Assembly (NCBI GenBank): GCA_032207245.1
Contig: CM063504.1
Location: 20,475,426 to 20,539,425 of the forward strand
Direction of reading: 5' to 3'
DNA: 64,000 bases
From: Pardosa pseudoannulata
Taxonomy: Eukaryota > Arthropoda > Arachnida > Araneae > Lycosidae
How positions within the stretch are numbered: the stretch's first letter is position 1; each line of letters starts with the position of its first letter. The notes beneath the pieces were generated by a model that did not search any database, was not told where the DNA came from, and saw only the letters and a list, made by a program, of their open reading frames with translations. A program made the translations under genes and the position numbers. This document shows positions 24,349 through 38,079 of this stretch, one piece after another.

Positions 24349-25126
24349 GGATGCATTTTCCCCATACTAAATCACACTAAATATCCAATTGTTAATAATG
24401 CTTATTATTTATAGAAATCTTAGAAATTCTGTTAAAATCACTCTTAAATAATTGTAATTTGTTATTTTTAAGTTAAGTAAAGTGTTGTGATTTTTACTTC
24501 AGGAGTCTTAATTTCGGAAAAACATTTTATTAGTTCTCTTTTATATTTCCAGAGTTAGTGTAAATGAAAGTATATTGATTTAAAATATTTGTTTAAGAAT
24601 GTTTTTTATATTGTGCGTGTACTATTTTTTAAGATTCATTATATATTTCCTTTTATTTTGTATAGCACAAACTTTATGATATTTTATTTTGTATATGTGT
24701 TAAATATTATGTAGGGTAAAGCACTTTTGAATTATCTGTCTTATGTGACTCCTCATTAAATTTGAAGCATGGAAATTTTAATATCATTTATGAAGAGGAA
24801 ATTGTGATAATTGAATGACATTTACTTTCCAAGATATGTATACCTGCAGAATAATTAAGTTAAAATAATATTTTCATTCCTGAGAAAATTTATGTGAGTA
24901 ATACTTTGTAAGTACTGTGAGATTTTCTTTGTGCTTTATTCAATAATTAGTAACATTCATTGTATGCTGTTATATTATTTCAGTTCATACTGCCATAGCT
25001 CTTTTATTTTTCTACTATCTTTTTTTTTATGAAATCGTATATTTTCTTTTAACATTTACCCTTTGTAATAATATTTATTTTTTTTTAATTTGTAATTGTT
25101 TTCATCTATCTATTATTGTCTTTTAG
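22938..25126. other. Spacer between exons 6 and 7
   Basis: No gene supported. A mixed (CA)n(TA)n microsatellite lies at 24307-24348. Slightly GC-richer patches near 23330-23420 and 24105-24210 are unassigned. The last ~60 bases repeat the pyrimidine-rich acceptor region found before exon 6. Confidence 0.55.
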
Positions 25127-25434
25127 GTATTACAGTTGTTTGCAAGACTTGTAAAAAATGGTTCTCTGCTAGAACTACTTTGTTACAGCATAGACTTTGG
25201 CATCATAAGAATGAACTTCCAGATTTTAAATTTAATTGTCATCAGTGTCCTTATGCTACTAATGTTGCAACAGCATTTAAAAGACATAACTGTGTTCATG
25301 ATATTGAGAGACCTTTCTTTTGTTCTACATGTGGTAATAGATTTAAAGCAATGAGTAGTTTAAGTCATCATATGCTTATTCACACAGGAGAGTCTGTGAA
25401 TTATAGGTTTGATCTTTGGAAAGGGGATAAATAA
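25127..25434 (+). CDS. Alternative terminal zinc-finger exon 7 (B class)
   Basis: The acceptor TTGTCTTTTAG (AG at 25125-25126) is followed by the split codon and 101 codons, then TAA, with an AATAAA overlapping the stop (25430-25435). Fingers are C5-H25 (helix A-R-T-T-L-L-Q), C37-H57 and C65-H85 (helix A-M-S-S-L-S-H). Its finger region is nearly the same as the exon at 35390: finger 3 is identical in helix, and finger 1 differs only outside the base-contacting positions (HRLWHHK against HILWHHK). The tail is SVNYRFDLWKGDK. It probably arose by local duplication with exon 6. Confidence 0.94.
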
Positions 25435-26515
25435 ACAAATCCATAATTCAAAGAAAATCTTTTGAGTTATAGGCATTTTTATGTAATATGGTATCATTAT
25501 TGTACTTTACATCTACCTTTAAAATACTCTTTTTTTTTCTCTTATAAAGATTTGTTGTAAATGTGTATAAGAAAATTTTGAGCTAATAAAATGTCTTTTT
25601 CATATAGTATATTGTTTACAAATTTGAATCACTAAGCTAATCACCTTAATCTTTTCTGCTATTATCTCATTGCTCCCTGTTGTAAATGGTAGAGTATATA
25701 TGTTAAAATTCAAAAATAATTGTAACTGCTTGTTTTCAATTTAAGTAAAATGTTTTTATTTTATTTTATTTTTTTAAGTGCTTTTTTAAGAAGTTTTATG
25801 TTATATTTTCTCAATTTATTTAAAGAAACTAAATTTATATTTGCATATGAGAAAGTAAAACGTTTGTGCTGTATAACATAAAATTCAAAGCCAATGTAAG
25901 TAAAGCGTAAATGGTAAGATGATGTGCACAGATATCTCAGGTAAGCTAGAATTTCAGTTCAAGAGAACTCAGTGATTTCATAAAGTAGACTGAGTGACAA
26001 GACAAAAACAGAATGACTTAAATTGCCTCATGGCAAACCTTATCTGATGATTTTTCTTCAGGGTTGCCATGTGGCTATTTAAGTTGTTTGTTTTCAGTTT
26101 CCCTGCTCAGTCTGCTTTTACATACCAATGAGTTCTCTCACATTGAGATTACAGCTTGCTTAAAACTATGGAATAACTGTCTACATACTTTCTCTTACTG
26201 TTGTGCTTTACTGTTACTGTTCTCTTACTGGTTTTGCATTTTATGTTAAATTCATATTTTAAAAAGATTTATTTATGTTGTTGTATATGCACAATTTCTT
26301 TAGATTCATGAATATTTTTTTTTTTTGTTTTGTGTAACCCAAACATCAAAATTTTTTTCTACTATTTAAATATTATGAAATAATAAACTCATTTGTGAGA
26401 GATTTATTTTTAGTAATATTTTAATATGATATTTGATATCAGTCGACTTTTAATATCATGGAAGAAAAAGACATTATGATAATTAAATAGCCATACTCAA
26501 GTTGTGTGTGTGTGT

Positions 26516-26569
<54 letters not shown>

Positions 26570-27089
26570 ATACACATAAACTTTAAAAAAAATTGTAAAT
26601 AATATTTTCACTTCTTTAAAATTGTATGATTTCTATATATTTTAATATTATTCTTTTTCATATTGGAAAGTTTGTTAAAATAATAGTTCTGTTCATACAA
26701 TCTCCTGATTTATTTCTTCTTTTGATGTATGTCAGACCAAATATAAAGTAATAAATTAAAGTTTATTTACATAAAAAATAAATTAGTTAAAGTATTCTGT
26801 AGAATTGTGGTTAACCAGAATGAATAGCAAATATTGGTGAAAAAAAATGTTAGTTAAGGCATTATATATATGAAATTGGTAAAGTATATCAGTATTTAAA
26901 AAATGAACAGTTACTGAATACATTACTGCCTGAAATAAAATAGCCAACTCGTTTGCTTCATCTTTTTAATGGGGTTTACAGGATGTGTCTGTTGAGTTAT
27001 TCCGAAAGATTTCTCAGAATTAATTTTTCTAAGTTACTGTTTTGGTATTCTAAGTAATGAAGAAGAGTTTTAACATATGTACTGTAACA

Positions 27090-27128
<39 letters not shown>

Positions 27129-28664
27129 ACACAGAAGCTATTCTCCCTTTTGCGGAAGTGCTTCATTTCACTCAGTGCTAGTAATATAAGGTAGAATTTC
27201 ACAATCATTCATTATGTCATGCCCATCTAAAATTATTGGATTTACTTCTTAAAATTACTCTTCATTTATAGGAACATTTTCACATCCACTTATGCTTTGT
27301 AAAATATTTAAAACTATACTCTGTCTTAAATCTAGAAATTCCTCACCATTTTCTGGTAATATTTATGTAGTTTTAAATTTTTAATGAATTGAATATCTAT
27401 TGTTAATTTTTGTTTTATAATTAGTTTTGTGCCAAATCACTTCACCTAAAAGTTGAAAGCTATTTTCAAGTTAAATACATTCCGTTTATAAGATCTTAAA
27501 ATAGTAACTAGTAAACAGGATACAATTAATATTGCTTCTCTCAGAGATAAGTTAAATAATGTATTCATTTAAAAAAGATTTTGAGAATAGTTATAGTGCT
27601 TTTCGACATAATTTTTATAATAGAAACAAATCTATTACTACTACTAAGTTTCAAAGTAAAATTTACTTCCTGTTCAATTATTTTTGTATTTTAGTAGTGT
27701 TGTGATTACTAAAAGCATCATTTTGATTTAATCTGTTTTTTAATCCTTCAGCATACAAACCCCAAAATATTTGATTTAACCCATGTGAATCACTTTGAAC
27801 ATATGAAAGTAATTTTGTTTCATGTGTTCATGATTGTCACATATGAAACTAATTTTTAAGTATTTACATATCTTGTAGCAAAAAATTATGTCAAACTTCA
27901 TATTTGAGGTTGGTTTGCTAGAATACAAGTTTAGTTCAAAGTATAAGTTTAATTTTAGATCACATTGTTAAATTAATTATTTTCTAATACTTTTTAACTA
28001 TCAGTTTTTATTCATGCATTTTATGCATTATTTTTATCATGTAAAATATTCCTTCCTTCATAAATGTATTGAAATAATAAAATAAATATTTTAATATACT
28101 GTAAAAGAATTTGCTTTGCTACCCATGAGAATACTTGCATGAAAAGCTGTCGTTTACACTGGAACTCAGTCATAGTCATTTTGTGAAAGAACTCTAAAAG
28201 TTAGTACATGCACTGGGCATTTAGGCCTAAATTCTCTATATTTACTGTATTTTCCTTTTTTTTTCCTTTAAAAAATGTTATTTATCTTATATTTCTCTTC
28301 TTTATTGCCTCCCAGGAATTTACTGGACATTTAAGCAGCTGGTGATATTTTAATTATAATGATAACGAGCAAGTTAAAGTGATCTAGTGGGTTTGCTGAT
28401 GGGTTAAAAATGAGATTAGAGTAACTAAGAATAGTAGTATGGATTATAATTTTAAATAAACATGTGAAAATTTGTAAATTTTGGGGAACAAAAGTCTTTA
28501 GTTTTTAAAAATTCAAATGTATGCCTTTAGATTATTTCTTTTTGCAAACTTTCTGCTTTCCAAAAGATTATTTTTAATTTCTTAAATGTATGCCTAATAG
28601 ATTCAGAGAAAATTTTTAAAAAGTTTACTAGTTAATTTTTTTTAAAAGTGTAAATATTCATTGT
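25435..28664. other. Spacer between exon 7 and SINE
   Basis: No gene supported. It holds a (TG)(TA)(CA) microsatellite at about 26500-26575 and a T tract at 27093-27124. The 28080-28520 part is recognisably homologous to 36180-36600 upstream of the C-class exons (for example 'gaatttgctttgctaccc' against 'gaatttgctttgctatcc', and 'aagcagctggtg' in both). It is therefore part of the block duplication. The open frame at 26064-26249 is not supported. Confidence 0.6.
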
Positions 28665-29007
28665 TTTGTTGTTGTTTCTGATGCCACTTCGTCAAACCAA
28701 GCAAGGCAAAGGGGTGTGCCTTTCTTTTTAACAAGCATCTCAAGGGTGAAAGTACGACTTTTGCTCAAGTGGGTCCTAGTAATTTTGAAGCAGGAAATAA
28801 GCAAAAGACCCATAGGCTTTGCCTGCCACCCCCAGAGGTTTTGATTGAAAACTTGGAGGACATTGTGACTATAGACATATTTACATGCTCCAGTCACCAT
28901 TTTTAAGGAATGTGGCAGATCTTAGGCCGATTCAGGCTCTGAACTCACAACCCTTCAGTTACAAGAGCATTCATTGACTTTGCCAACTGAGCTACTGTGG
29001 CTTAATG
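28665..29007 (-). repeat. tRNA-derived SINE, family 2
   Basis: Read on the minus strand from 29007, 'agccacagtagctcagttgg' carries a polymerase III box A and 'gggttgtgagttcagagcc' a box B. A body of about 260 bases follows, ending in a tail of AAC/AACA repeats. TTCATTGT at 28657-28664 and 29008-29015 is an 8-bp target-site duplication. The open frame on the minus strand inside it (28658-28900) is a by-product of the SINE body, not a gene. It is absent from the paralogous position near 36.7 kb, so it inserted after the block duplication. Confidence 0.85.
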
Positions 29008-29354
29008 TTCATTGTAAGTTCCAACTTACAGCATAAATTAAGCATAAGCATTTTAAATTTCTGATTTGAATTTATATATATATATATTTATATATATATA
29101 TGTGTGTGTAGATAATGAAAAAGTAATTATTTTTCTCTTTTATGTGTTTTAATTTGAATGAAAGTGTTTATGTATCCATGTGTAAAGTTGTTCTTAAAGT
29201 AAACTTTCTATTTAAATAGTCAAATAGTCAGTTTATCCTGAATATTGTAGAATTGTCTAAAGACATTACCCTTTCATCCCCCCCCTGCCAATATGATTTT
29301 CAGGGATAAATATTCTTTCCTGTCTGTATTGTATTTTCATGTATTTGTTTATAG
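29008..29354. other. Flank of the broken C-class exon
   Basis: AT-rich with a (TA)n/(TG)n run near 29072-29111. Homology to the upstream flank of the exons at 37086 and 40802 continues here. It ends in TTTATAG at 29348-29354, the ancestral acceptor. Confidence 0.55.
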
Positions 29355-29628
29355 ATTGTGGCATGTTTTGAAAGACTTGTGGTTTTCTGCTCATTCTAAT
29401 TTGTCAAAGCACATACTTTGGCATCATAAGAATAAACTACCAAGTTTTAAATTTAACTGTTTCAAATGTCCATATGGAATTAATGTTGTAGCAGCATTTA
29501 AAAGGCATGGTTCTGGTCATGATGAATCAAGACCATTTGGTTGTAATAAATGTAGTAATCGATTTAAAGCAATGAATCATTTCAGTGACCATGTATTAAT
29601 TCATACTGGTGAACATAACTACAATTAA
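29355..29628 (+). pseudogene. Broken zinc-finger exon (C class)
   Basis: It aligns with the intact exons at 37086 and 40802. In the acceptor frame the fifth full codon, Cys 1 of finger 1 in the relatives, is TGA at 29369-29371. Seven bases that encode the residues after the second Cys are missing, so the rest of the exon is readable only in another frame. That frame has the finger 1 helix (FSAHSNLSKHILWHHK), a normal-looking finger 2 and finger 3, and a stop at 29626-29628. Smaller oddities are CSNRF for CGNRF and GSGHDES for GSVHDES. If joined in the usual phase it would stop at once, so I call it dead unless a shifted acceptor is used. Confidence 0.9.
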
Positions 29629-31936
<2,308 letters not shown>

Positions 31937-32208
31937 CTTTTTGTCTTGTTTGCAGTGTTTGCAAAAAGAGGTTTTCGTCTCAGCTTACATTAACAAGACA
32001 CATAATTTGGCATCACAGATCACTTCTTCCTAGTTTCAAATATAATTGTGATAAGTGTCCTTATGGCACAAATGAACTAACGAATTTCAAGACACATGCT
32101 CATGTTCATGATGTTAATCGACCATTTCAGTGTAAAGTTTGTGGTAACAGATTTAAAATTTTGCAAAGCTTAAGTACTCATGTTCTCATTCATTTTGGAG
32201 AAACTTAA
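31937..32208 (+). CDS. Alternative terminal zinc-finger exon 8 (D class)
   Basis: The acceptor ATTTCATTTCAG is followed by CT (split codon) and 89 codons, then TAA. Fingers are C5-H25 (CSVCKKRFSSQLTLTRHIIWH), C37-H57 (CDKCPYGTNELTNFKTH) and C65-H85 (CKVCGNRFKILQSLSTH). Finger 2 has the CPYGT version. Helix of finger 3 is I-L-Q-S-L-S-T, with finger 1 S-Q-L-T-L-T-R. Only four residues follow the last His. Its closest relative is the exon at 44521, with the same finger 1 helix but a changed finger 3 helix. Confidence 0.94.
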
Positions 32209-34367
32209 GAACGGACTGGTATATAATATTTATATACTTGATTTGGTTAATGGTTTAACAAGAATGTTTAGATAAACACCAATTGTTGTAGGTTGCTTAT
32301 TTGTTTGAGTCTTTTGTACTGATATTTCCTTATTTACTAAGTCTAGAGTTTTGAAAAAAAAAAATAGTATTTGTAAGTATGCTTAAATATGTTATTTTAA
32401 GCATAATGTTTTTAACTGCATTGTTTTTCTAGAACATTTTATTTGGTTTTTAGTATATTTCAGGAATTATTTAGTCACTGAGATTAAATACTAAAATAAT
32501 ATCAAAACTTATTTCGTTGATTTGGAATTCATTGGCCAAAGAGTGTGTAATGTAATTTTGAAAGAAATTTCTTTCCTTTAAAAGTAAGCTTAATTATTAA
32601 AATCATAGTCATTTAGATCATTTCATAACTAAATTTTGCTTTAACTAAATTGTGATGAATGTATGTAATAATTGCATTTTTTATTAATATAAAAACAGTT
32701 TATATGTAATTTAATTTTATTATTTATTGATATTGCTTTCATATGTTTGTGTACTGATTGATATTTAAGTATCTAACTATATGTTCAGTATGTATTTTGC
32801 AATCATGTAAGTGCTTAAACAAGTAAAATGAACTCAGATATTTTGAGTTGTAATTAGAATTAAAATTTTAGTTTTTCCTTGTTCTTAAATTTCCATTTTC
32901 CTGTTTGAATTATTCATATTCAAATATTTTTGTATTTGATTGTGTTTTATATTAGAGAATTAAAACTTAAAAAAAAAGTAGATTTTTAAAATTTTATTTT
33001 AGTTTTTAATTTCTTAAGTTAGCATTTGTTATGCCTGAATCTTACAGTTTTCTTTTTTTTTTTTTAGAATTATTTTTATCTCAATTTTTTATAGCATTTT
33101 CTCTGTATTCAATTTTGACATAAGAAATTATTTATTTTATGACTAATTTCTCAGATAATTTTTTTAAGTATAAACACATATACATATATATAAAGCTGTG
33201 AATAATTACATTGTGATTTATTTATATTACCTTTGTCTTCATTATGAGCTATTTTTTGAAAAGCTCAAAAGATTTTTTGTATTTACAATATGCTGGTTTT
33301 AACATTTTTTCACATTTTGTTTCATTATTTTAAATGGAGGCACTTTTAAACACATTCTCTTTCAGTAGCCTAATGAGCTTCTGAGGGGGGGGGAAAAAAA
33401 AAAAAACTCTTTTGTGAATAGTGATATTATCAATCAGAAATAATCTCTTTGAAAATAATTTCGATCAACAAGACCCTAAATATTATATGTTGCCTAATAA
33501 TATTAATTTTGAATGTGTCCCAAATAATAAAATTTGTTATCCTAGGCACAAAAAATTTCTTTGACTTTCAAAGTATGTACTTGCCTTAAAATTAGTGAAT
33601 TTTTAGGCCCCATAAATGTAATTTATAAAAACTTTTCCTACCATTGAAGCTTTTAATGTGAGATTTGAAATACATCACACATTCTCGTAATCCATTGAAG
33701 TGAGATTATAGTTAATCAGATGGTAAAAATTAAGCAAGTGTATTAGTTTTGTGGTAACACAAAATCAGAATACCCTTTTTAGATATGTGTGAGAATTTCT
33801 CTGGAGAACAAGCAATGCACTTCAATAATAATGACTTATGCAAGTACTGTGCTCTAGTATCTCTAAAGGAAGATGCGTTAAATGTACTGAAGCTCCACAA
33901 TCGAATAAAATTTGTCATATCTTGTTTAACTCACTCTTGGGATAAATTGTACTTGGACATCAATTTTCAATTCTTAATAATATTGTAGTTTACTTTGTTA
34001 AAAACTTTTTATAATATAGTAATAAATAAATTTCAAAACTCTTAAAATATTTTTTTGTACAGTAAAGCGATTGTTACAAATGACTTGATTCTGGTGTCCT
34101 CATGAATATATATCTAAAATTAGATATATCACTTACTTTTTCTAATAACAATTGGGTGTTTTTATTTACTTGTTATTTATTTTTCACCGAATGAATTTAC
34201 TGATTTTATGTATATTTATTTATACATTTATTGTTTTCAATAGGACTATTTAGAAAAAATATATTTAAATAAAGTTATAAAATTCAAATCTTTTTGGAAT
34301 ATTTAATGCTGTTATTTATTATTCTGATTTAATCTTTTCTATTTAAGAGGTTCATTTATAATTTTAG
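32209..34367. other. Spacer between exon 8 and exon 9
   Basis: The 3' flank of exon 8 at about 32400-32830 is homologous to 46200-46640 after exon 13 (for example 'gagattaaatactaaa' and 'gttcagtatgtatt' in both). The open frame at 33785-33988 (CENFSGEQAMHF...) has an unremarkable composition but no recognised domain. A G/A tract lies at 33386-33405. No gene supported. Confidence 0.55.
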
Positions 34368-34684
34368 GTTTTGGTGCATCATGCAGTACTTGTAATAAAT
34401 GGTTTTCTACTCGAGCTACATTAATGAAGCACAGAGTATGGCATCACAAAAATGAGTTACCACAATTTAAGTTTTATTGTACAAAATGTCCTTATGCCAC
34501 AGATATTGCAAAAAATTTCAACAATCATTCTCTTGTTCATGATGAATCTCGAATGTATGAATGTCATGTTTGTGGCAACAGATTTAAAGCTTCTGGAAGT
34601 TTAAATCATCATCGCCTTATCCATACTGGAGAACAAATGCTTAATTTTGCTCTAGGAAAATATTACAAGCCTTTCAATATGTAA
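34368..34684 (+). CDS. Alternative terminal zinc-finger exon 9 (A class)
   Basis: The acceptor TATAATTTTAG is followed by the split codon and 104 codons, then TAA. Fingers are C5-H25 (CSTCNKWFSTRATLMKHRVWH), C37-H57 (CTKCPYATDIAKNFNNH) and C65-H85 (CHVCGNRFKASGSLNHH). Helices are T-R-A-T-L-M-K (finger 1) and A-S-G-S-L-N-H (finger 3). This is the intact partner of the broken exon at 21735, and it begins the second duplicated block. A candidate AATAAA at 34709-34714 lies 25 bases after the stop. The start is set by the acceptor; the first Met (34424) is inside finger 1 and is not a start. Confidence 0.94.
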
Positions 34685-35389
34685 AAACATTGTCTCTTCA
34701 TCCATCTTAATAAACTAAAAAATAATCTAAAATATTGCTAATCAAAATTTTGTGAATTGTTCTTTATAAATTTGTGTGTATGTATGTAATTACAATGTAT
34801 ACCTATTACTATACAAAAGTAACAGGGCTATATTCTATTCCTTTTGTAAAATGCATTATCAATAAATGTTCTTTAAAATATGTGTATGTGTATAATTCAA
34901 TTGTTTAACTATTAATATATAAATGTAAATAAGGTTATATTTTATTGGTATTTGTAAAATATTTGATATATAATGTTATTAAGTATTTTACATAAAGTTT
35001 TTTAATATCTGTTGTGCTACAAGACCGTTAATGTACAAGTTTTCTTATATTTTGATACAAAGTCAATGATTGATCTAAGTGAATAGGTTGTCTTTAAAGA
35101 AATTCTTGATTAAGGGTGAAGGGTTATACTTAAAATGTTTATTGATTAATAATGTGCCCCAAAATCTTTTTTGTAATTTTCTACTTCCCCCCAACTTATT
35201 TTTTGCCATTTAAAAAAAGTTTTCTTTGTATTTTATTCATCAATTCATCTCGTTTATCTTTTCATGCTCTTACGTCGTTTTAGTTCATAACACTCTTAGT
35301 TATTTTGTCCTTTTAATAAAACTGTATCAGATTTTCTTTGAACATCTGCCCTTTGTAATTATTTTTATCTATTTATTATTGTTTTATAG
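34685..35389. other. Short spacer before exon 10
   Basis: AT-rich, no gene. The last part ('ccctttgtaatt' and the pyrimidine-rich acceptor) matches the region just before exon 7. Confidence 0.6.
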
Positions 35390-35709
35390 GTATTAGATTG
35401 GTTTGCAAGACTTGTAAAAAGTGGTTCTCTGCTAGAACTACTTTATTGCAGCATATACTTTGGCATCATAAGAATGAACTTCCAGATTTTAAATATAATT
35501 GTCATCAATGTCCATATGCTACTAATAACGTGACTGCTTTTAAACGACATAATTATGTCCATGAGTTGGAGAGACCTTTCTTTTGTTCTACATGTGGTAA
35601 TAGATTCAAAGCAATGAGTAGTTTAAGTCACCATATGCTTATTCACACAGGAGAAGCTGTGAATTATAGGTTTGAACCGTCAAGAGATGAAGCCTCAACA
35701 AACCTATAA
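35390..35709 (+). CDS. Alternative terminal zinc-finger exon 10 (B class)
   Basis: The acceptor TTGTTTTATAG is followed by the split codon and 105 codons, then TAA. Fingers are C5-H25 (CKTCKKWFSARTTLLQHILWH), C37-H57 (CHQCPYATNNVTAFKRH) and C65-H85 (CSTCGNRFKAMSSLSHH). The finger 1 and finger 3 helices are the same as in exon 7 (25127). Finger 2 and the linker differ (NNVTAF against NVATAF, VHELERPF against VHDIERPF). The tail AVNYRFEPSRDEASTNL is longer than in exon 7. It sits in the second block exactly where exons 6 and 7 sit in the first. Confidence 0.94.
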
Positions 35710-36115
35710 TTAAAAAAAAATATTTTTTCAGTTATAGAAATTTTTTACATAATATTCTATGATTGTTTTTCCTATCTGTGATTAATTAAAAAAAAAAGGA
35801 TTTGAATGTACATTTGAAAAATAATATTATACTTCGTATTTGAAGGATTTTAAAGGTAAAATAAGTTTAATGCATAATTCTAAATTTAAATTAGTATAAT
35901 AATTAATATACTTTTTAATCTTCAAACACTTTTTACTGTCATTTTTTGCATTTCCTACATTAATTGTATCATATATGTGAAATAAGTTATTTTTTCTTCA
36001 TTAAAATATTGAAATATTCATAAAATGAATCTTTTATAATACTTTGATAATTTTGTGTAGATGAAACTTTAACATCATCCACTGAATATACATTTCATTT
36101 CCAAAATATTACTTT
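35710..36115. other. Spacer before the tandem 3.7 kb unit
   Basis: AT-rich 3' flank of exon 10 with no gene or named repeat. It ends at the left breakpoint of the tandem duplication. Confidence 0.5.
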
Positions 36116-37085
36116 CCTCTAATAGATTAGATAGAAATATTTTATCCTTTGGTACTTCCTTTAATTTGAACACTGTTTTTAAAATAAATTGTATACACTA
36201 TATGGGAATTTGCTTTGCTATCCATGAAAACTATCACAAGGAAGTCTTAGCCTTTTCTATTTGTGCTTGTACTCTGTAATGATCACAATGTGAAATAAAT
36301 GTAACAATATATGCACTTAACATTTGGTCCTGAACCATCTATAATTACTGCATTTGCTTGCTTATACTATTGTGCTATCTTATATTTATCATCTTTCTCA
36401 TTGCCATCTAGAAATGTGTCAGAAATAGAAGCAGCTGGTGTTGTGAAATTTTAAGAATAAATTAAGGGCCACGTCAAAATGGCTGAGTGCATGTGGTTTT
36501 GGGTTAAATAAGATCAAAGTATCTGAGAAGAGTAATATCATTTTTTAATTTTGAATAAATATGCTAAAAATTGTAAATATTGGAGTACAATAGGAGAGTT
36601 TCCATTAAATTCATATATAAATCTTTATTATAAATCAAATTTCCTTTTATAAAAACATTTGCTTTTCTATCTTCTAAAATGTATGCATAATCATAAATGT
36701 AGAACAAACATTTTGAAAACTTTAAAAACTGAAAATTATTTTTAAAAAATTCAATTGTTCATTACAAGTTTCAATGTATAATATTAGTCTTAAACATTTA
36801 ATGTGTGCATTGAATTTTTATATATTCATATGTGAGTGATTTTGTAGGTAATGAAGAAGTAGTTTGTATATTTTGTATATAATTTGAATGAAAATATTTT
36901 TTTGACCCTTTAGATATAAACTTCCTAAAGTAAATGTCATTAAAGTATCCATTTCATATTTATCTTTAATAGTGTAGAATAGTTTGTAACCCTTATAATT
37001 GTATTTTTTTCATTACTATTACTTTGAGTAATTCAGGATTTTTTTTTTCTTATTTCTACTGTATTTTTCATTTATTTGTTTTTAG

Positions 37086-37387
37086 GTTGTGGCATGTATT
37101 GCAAGATTTGTAACAAATGGTTTTCTACTCAACCTACATTGACAAAGCATTTACTTTGGCATCATAAGGATGAACTCCCAAGCTTTAAATTTAACTGTTT
37201 CAAATGTCCATATGGAACTAATGTTTTAACAGCATTTAAAAGGCATGGTTCTGTTCATGATGAATCAAGACCATTTGGTTGTAATAAATGTGGTAATCGG
37301 TTCAAAGCAATGAATCATTTGAGTAATCATCTGTTAATTCATACTGGTAATTACAATTCAGCAGCATCGGAATTGTATCACAATTAA
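37086..37387 (+). CDS. Alternative terminal zinc-finger exon 11 (C class, copy 1)
   Basis: The acceptor TTTGTTTTTAG is followed by the split codon and 99 codons, then TAA. Fingers are C5-H25 (CKICNKWFSTQPTLTKHLLWH), C37-H57 (CFKCPYGTNVLTAFKRH) and C65-H85 (CNKCGNRFKAMNHLSNH). Helices are T-Q-P-T-L-T-K (finger 1) and A-M-N-H-L-S-N (finger 3). It is a very recent duplicate of exon 12. Between acceptor and last finger I count four base differences, three changing an amino acid, none at the main contact positions. The tail has lost the two codons GAACAT (HTGNYN against HTGEHNYN) in frame. Candidate AATAAA at 37572-37577. Confidence 0.94.
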
Positions 37388-37492
37388 GTTTAAATATGAA
37401 TATAATATACCATTATGTGGATATGTAGTCTTTTTATTATTATACTGATATATCAACACTCTGTTTTGCTACAATTTTATGATCAGAAGTAA

Positions 37493-37777
37493 AGTGTTTA
37501 AATTTTTTTATTTTTTGTTATGTGTAGATATTTGTAAATTATGGGTTTGATCCTTGAGGAGATGAAACCTCAATAAATCCATAATGCAAAGAAAATATTT
37601 TGAATTGAAGAAATTTTTTGTATAATATTCTATGGTTATTACTTTTTGCATCTATCATTATTATTATTATTTATTTATTTTTTAAGATTTCTTTTAAATG
37701 TGTATGTGAAAAATAAATGGACCTAATACATGACTTAATTAGACTTAACATCAACTAATAGAGTCTATGTTATGGCA
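37493..37777 (+). repeat. Insert derived from a B-class exon 3' end (copy 1)
   Basis: The stretch 'aattatgggtttgatccttg', then 'aataaatccataatgcaaag', matches the coding tail and 3' flank of exon 7 ('aattataggtttgatctttg', 'caaatccataattcaaag') and exon 10. It lies in the 3' flank of a C-class exon. At the same point the flank of the broken exon at 29355 runs uninterrupted, from 'gatcagaagtaa' straight into 'tactgttagtttgag'. So a ~290-bp piece of a B-type exon 3' end was copied into the C-class flank before the 3.7 kb duplication. No complete finger is kept. Confidence 0.75.
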
Positions 37778-38079
37778 TACTGTTTGAAACAAAGTTCAGC
37801 AATTTTATATTTAAAATTATGCAATAAATAGTCTTCATATATGAGTATTAAGTAATTTATATCTCAATTCAATCATTAGTCTCAAAATGAAATGTTCCCC
37901 TTTCTCCCAATTCTTTTGTATTTGGAATGCATGAAGTTTTTCAAATACAAATAATAGAATAGTAAAAAAGCAAAGAGGACATTAAAATTTTAACCATTTG
38001 AGCAATTTCTAAAAATTTAGAACTTATCTCAAATTCTGCACCTTGCCACAAGCTTTCAAGAAGGACACATAGACTGAAT

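Noticed and set aside
28658..28900. 80-residue minus-strand open frame
   Set aside because: It lies wholly inside the SINE of family 2 and is not conserved coding sequence.
29293..29628. 111-residue frame as an intact zinc-finger exon
   Set aside because: It is out of phase with the acceptor and lacks the two Cys of finger 1. Its upstream part is intron sequence.
33785..33988. 67-residue frame with CENFSGEQ and CKYCALV
   Set aside because: A single CxxC without a matching His pair, no acceptor in the array phase, and no paralogue.
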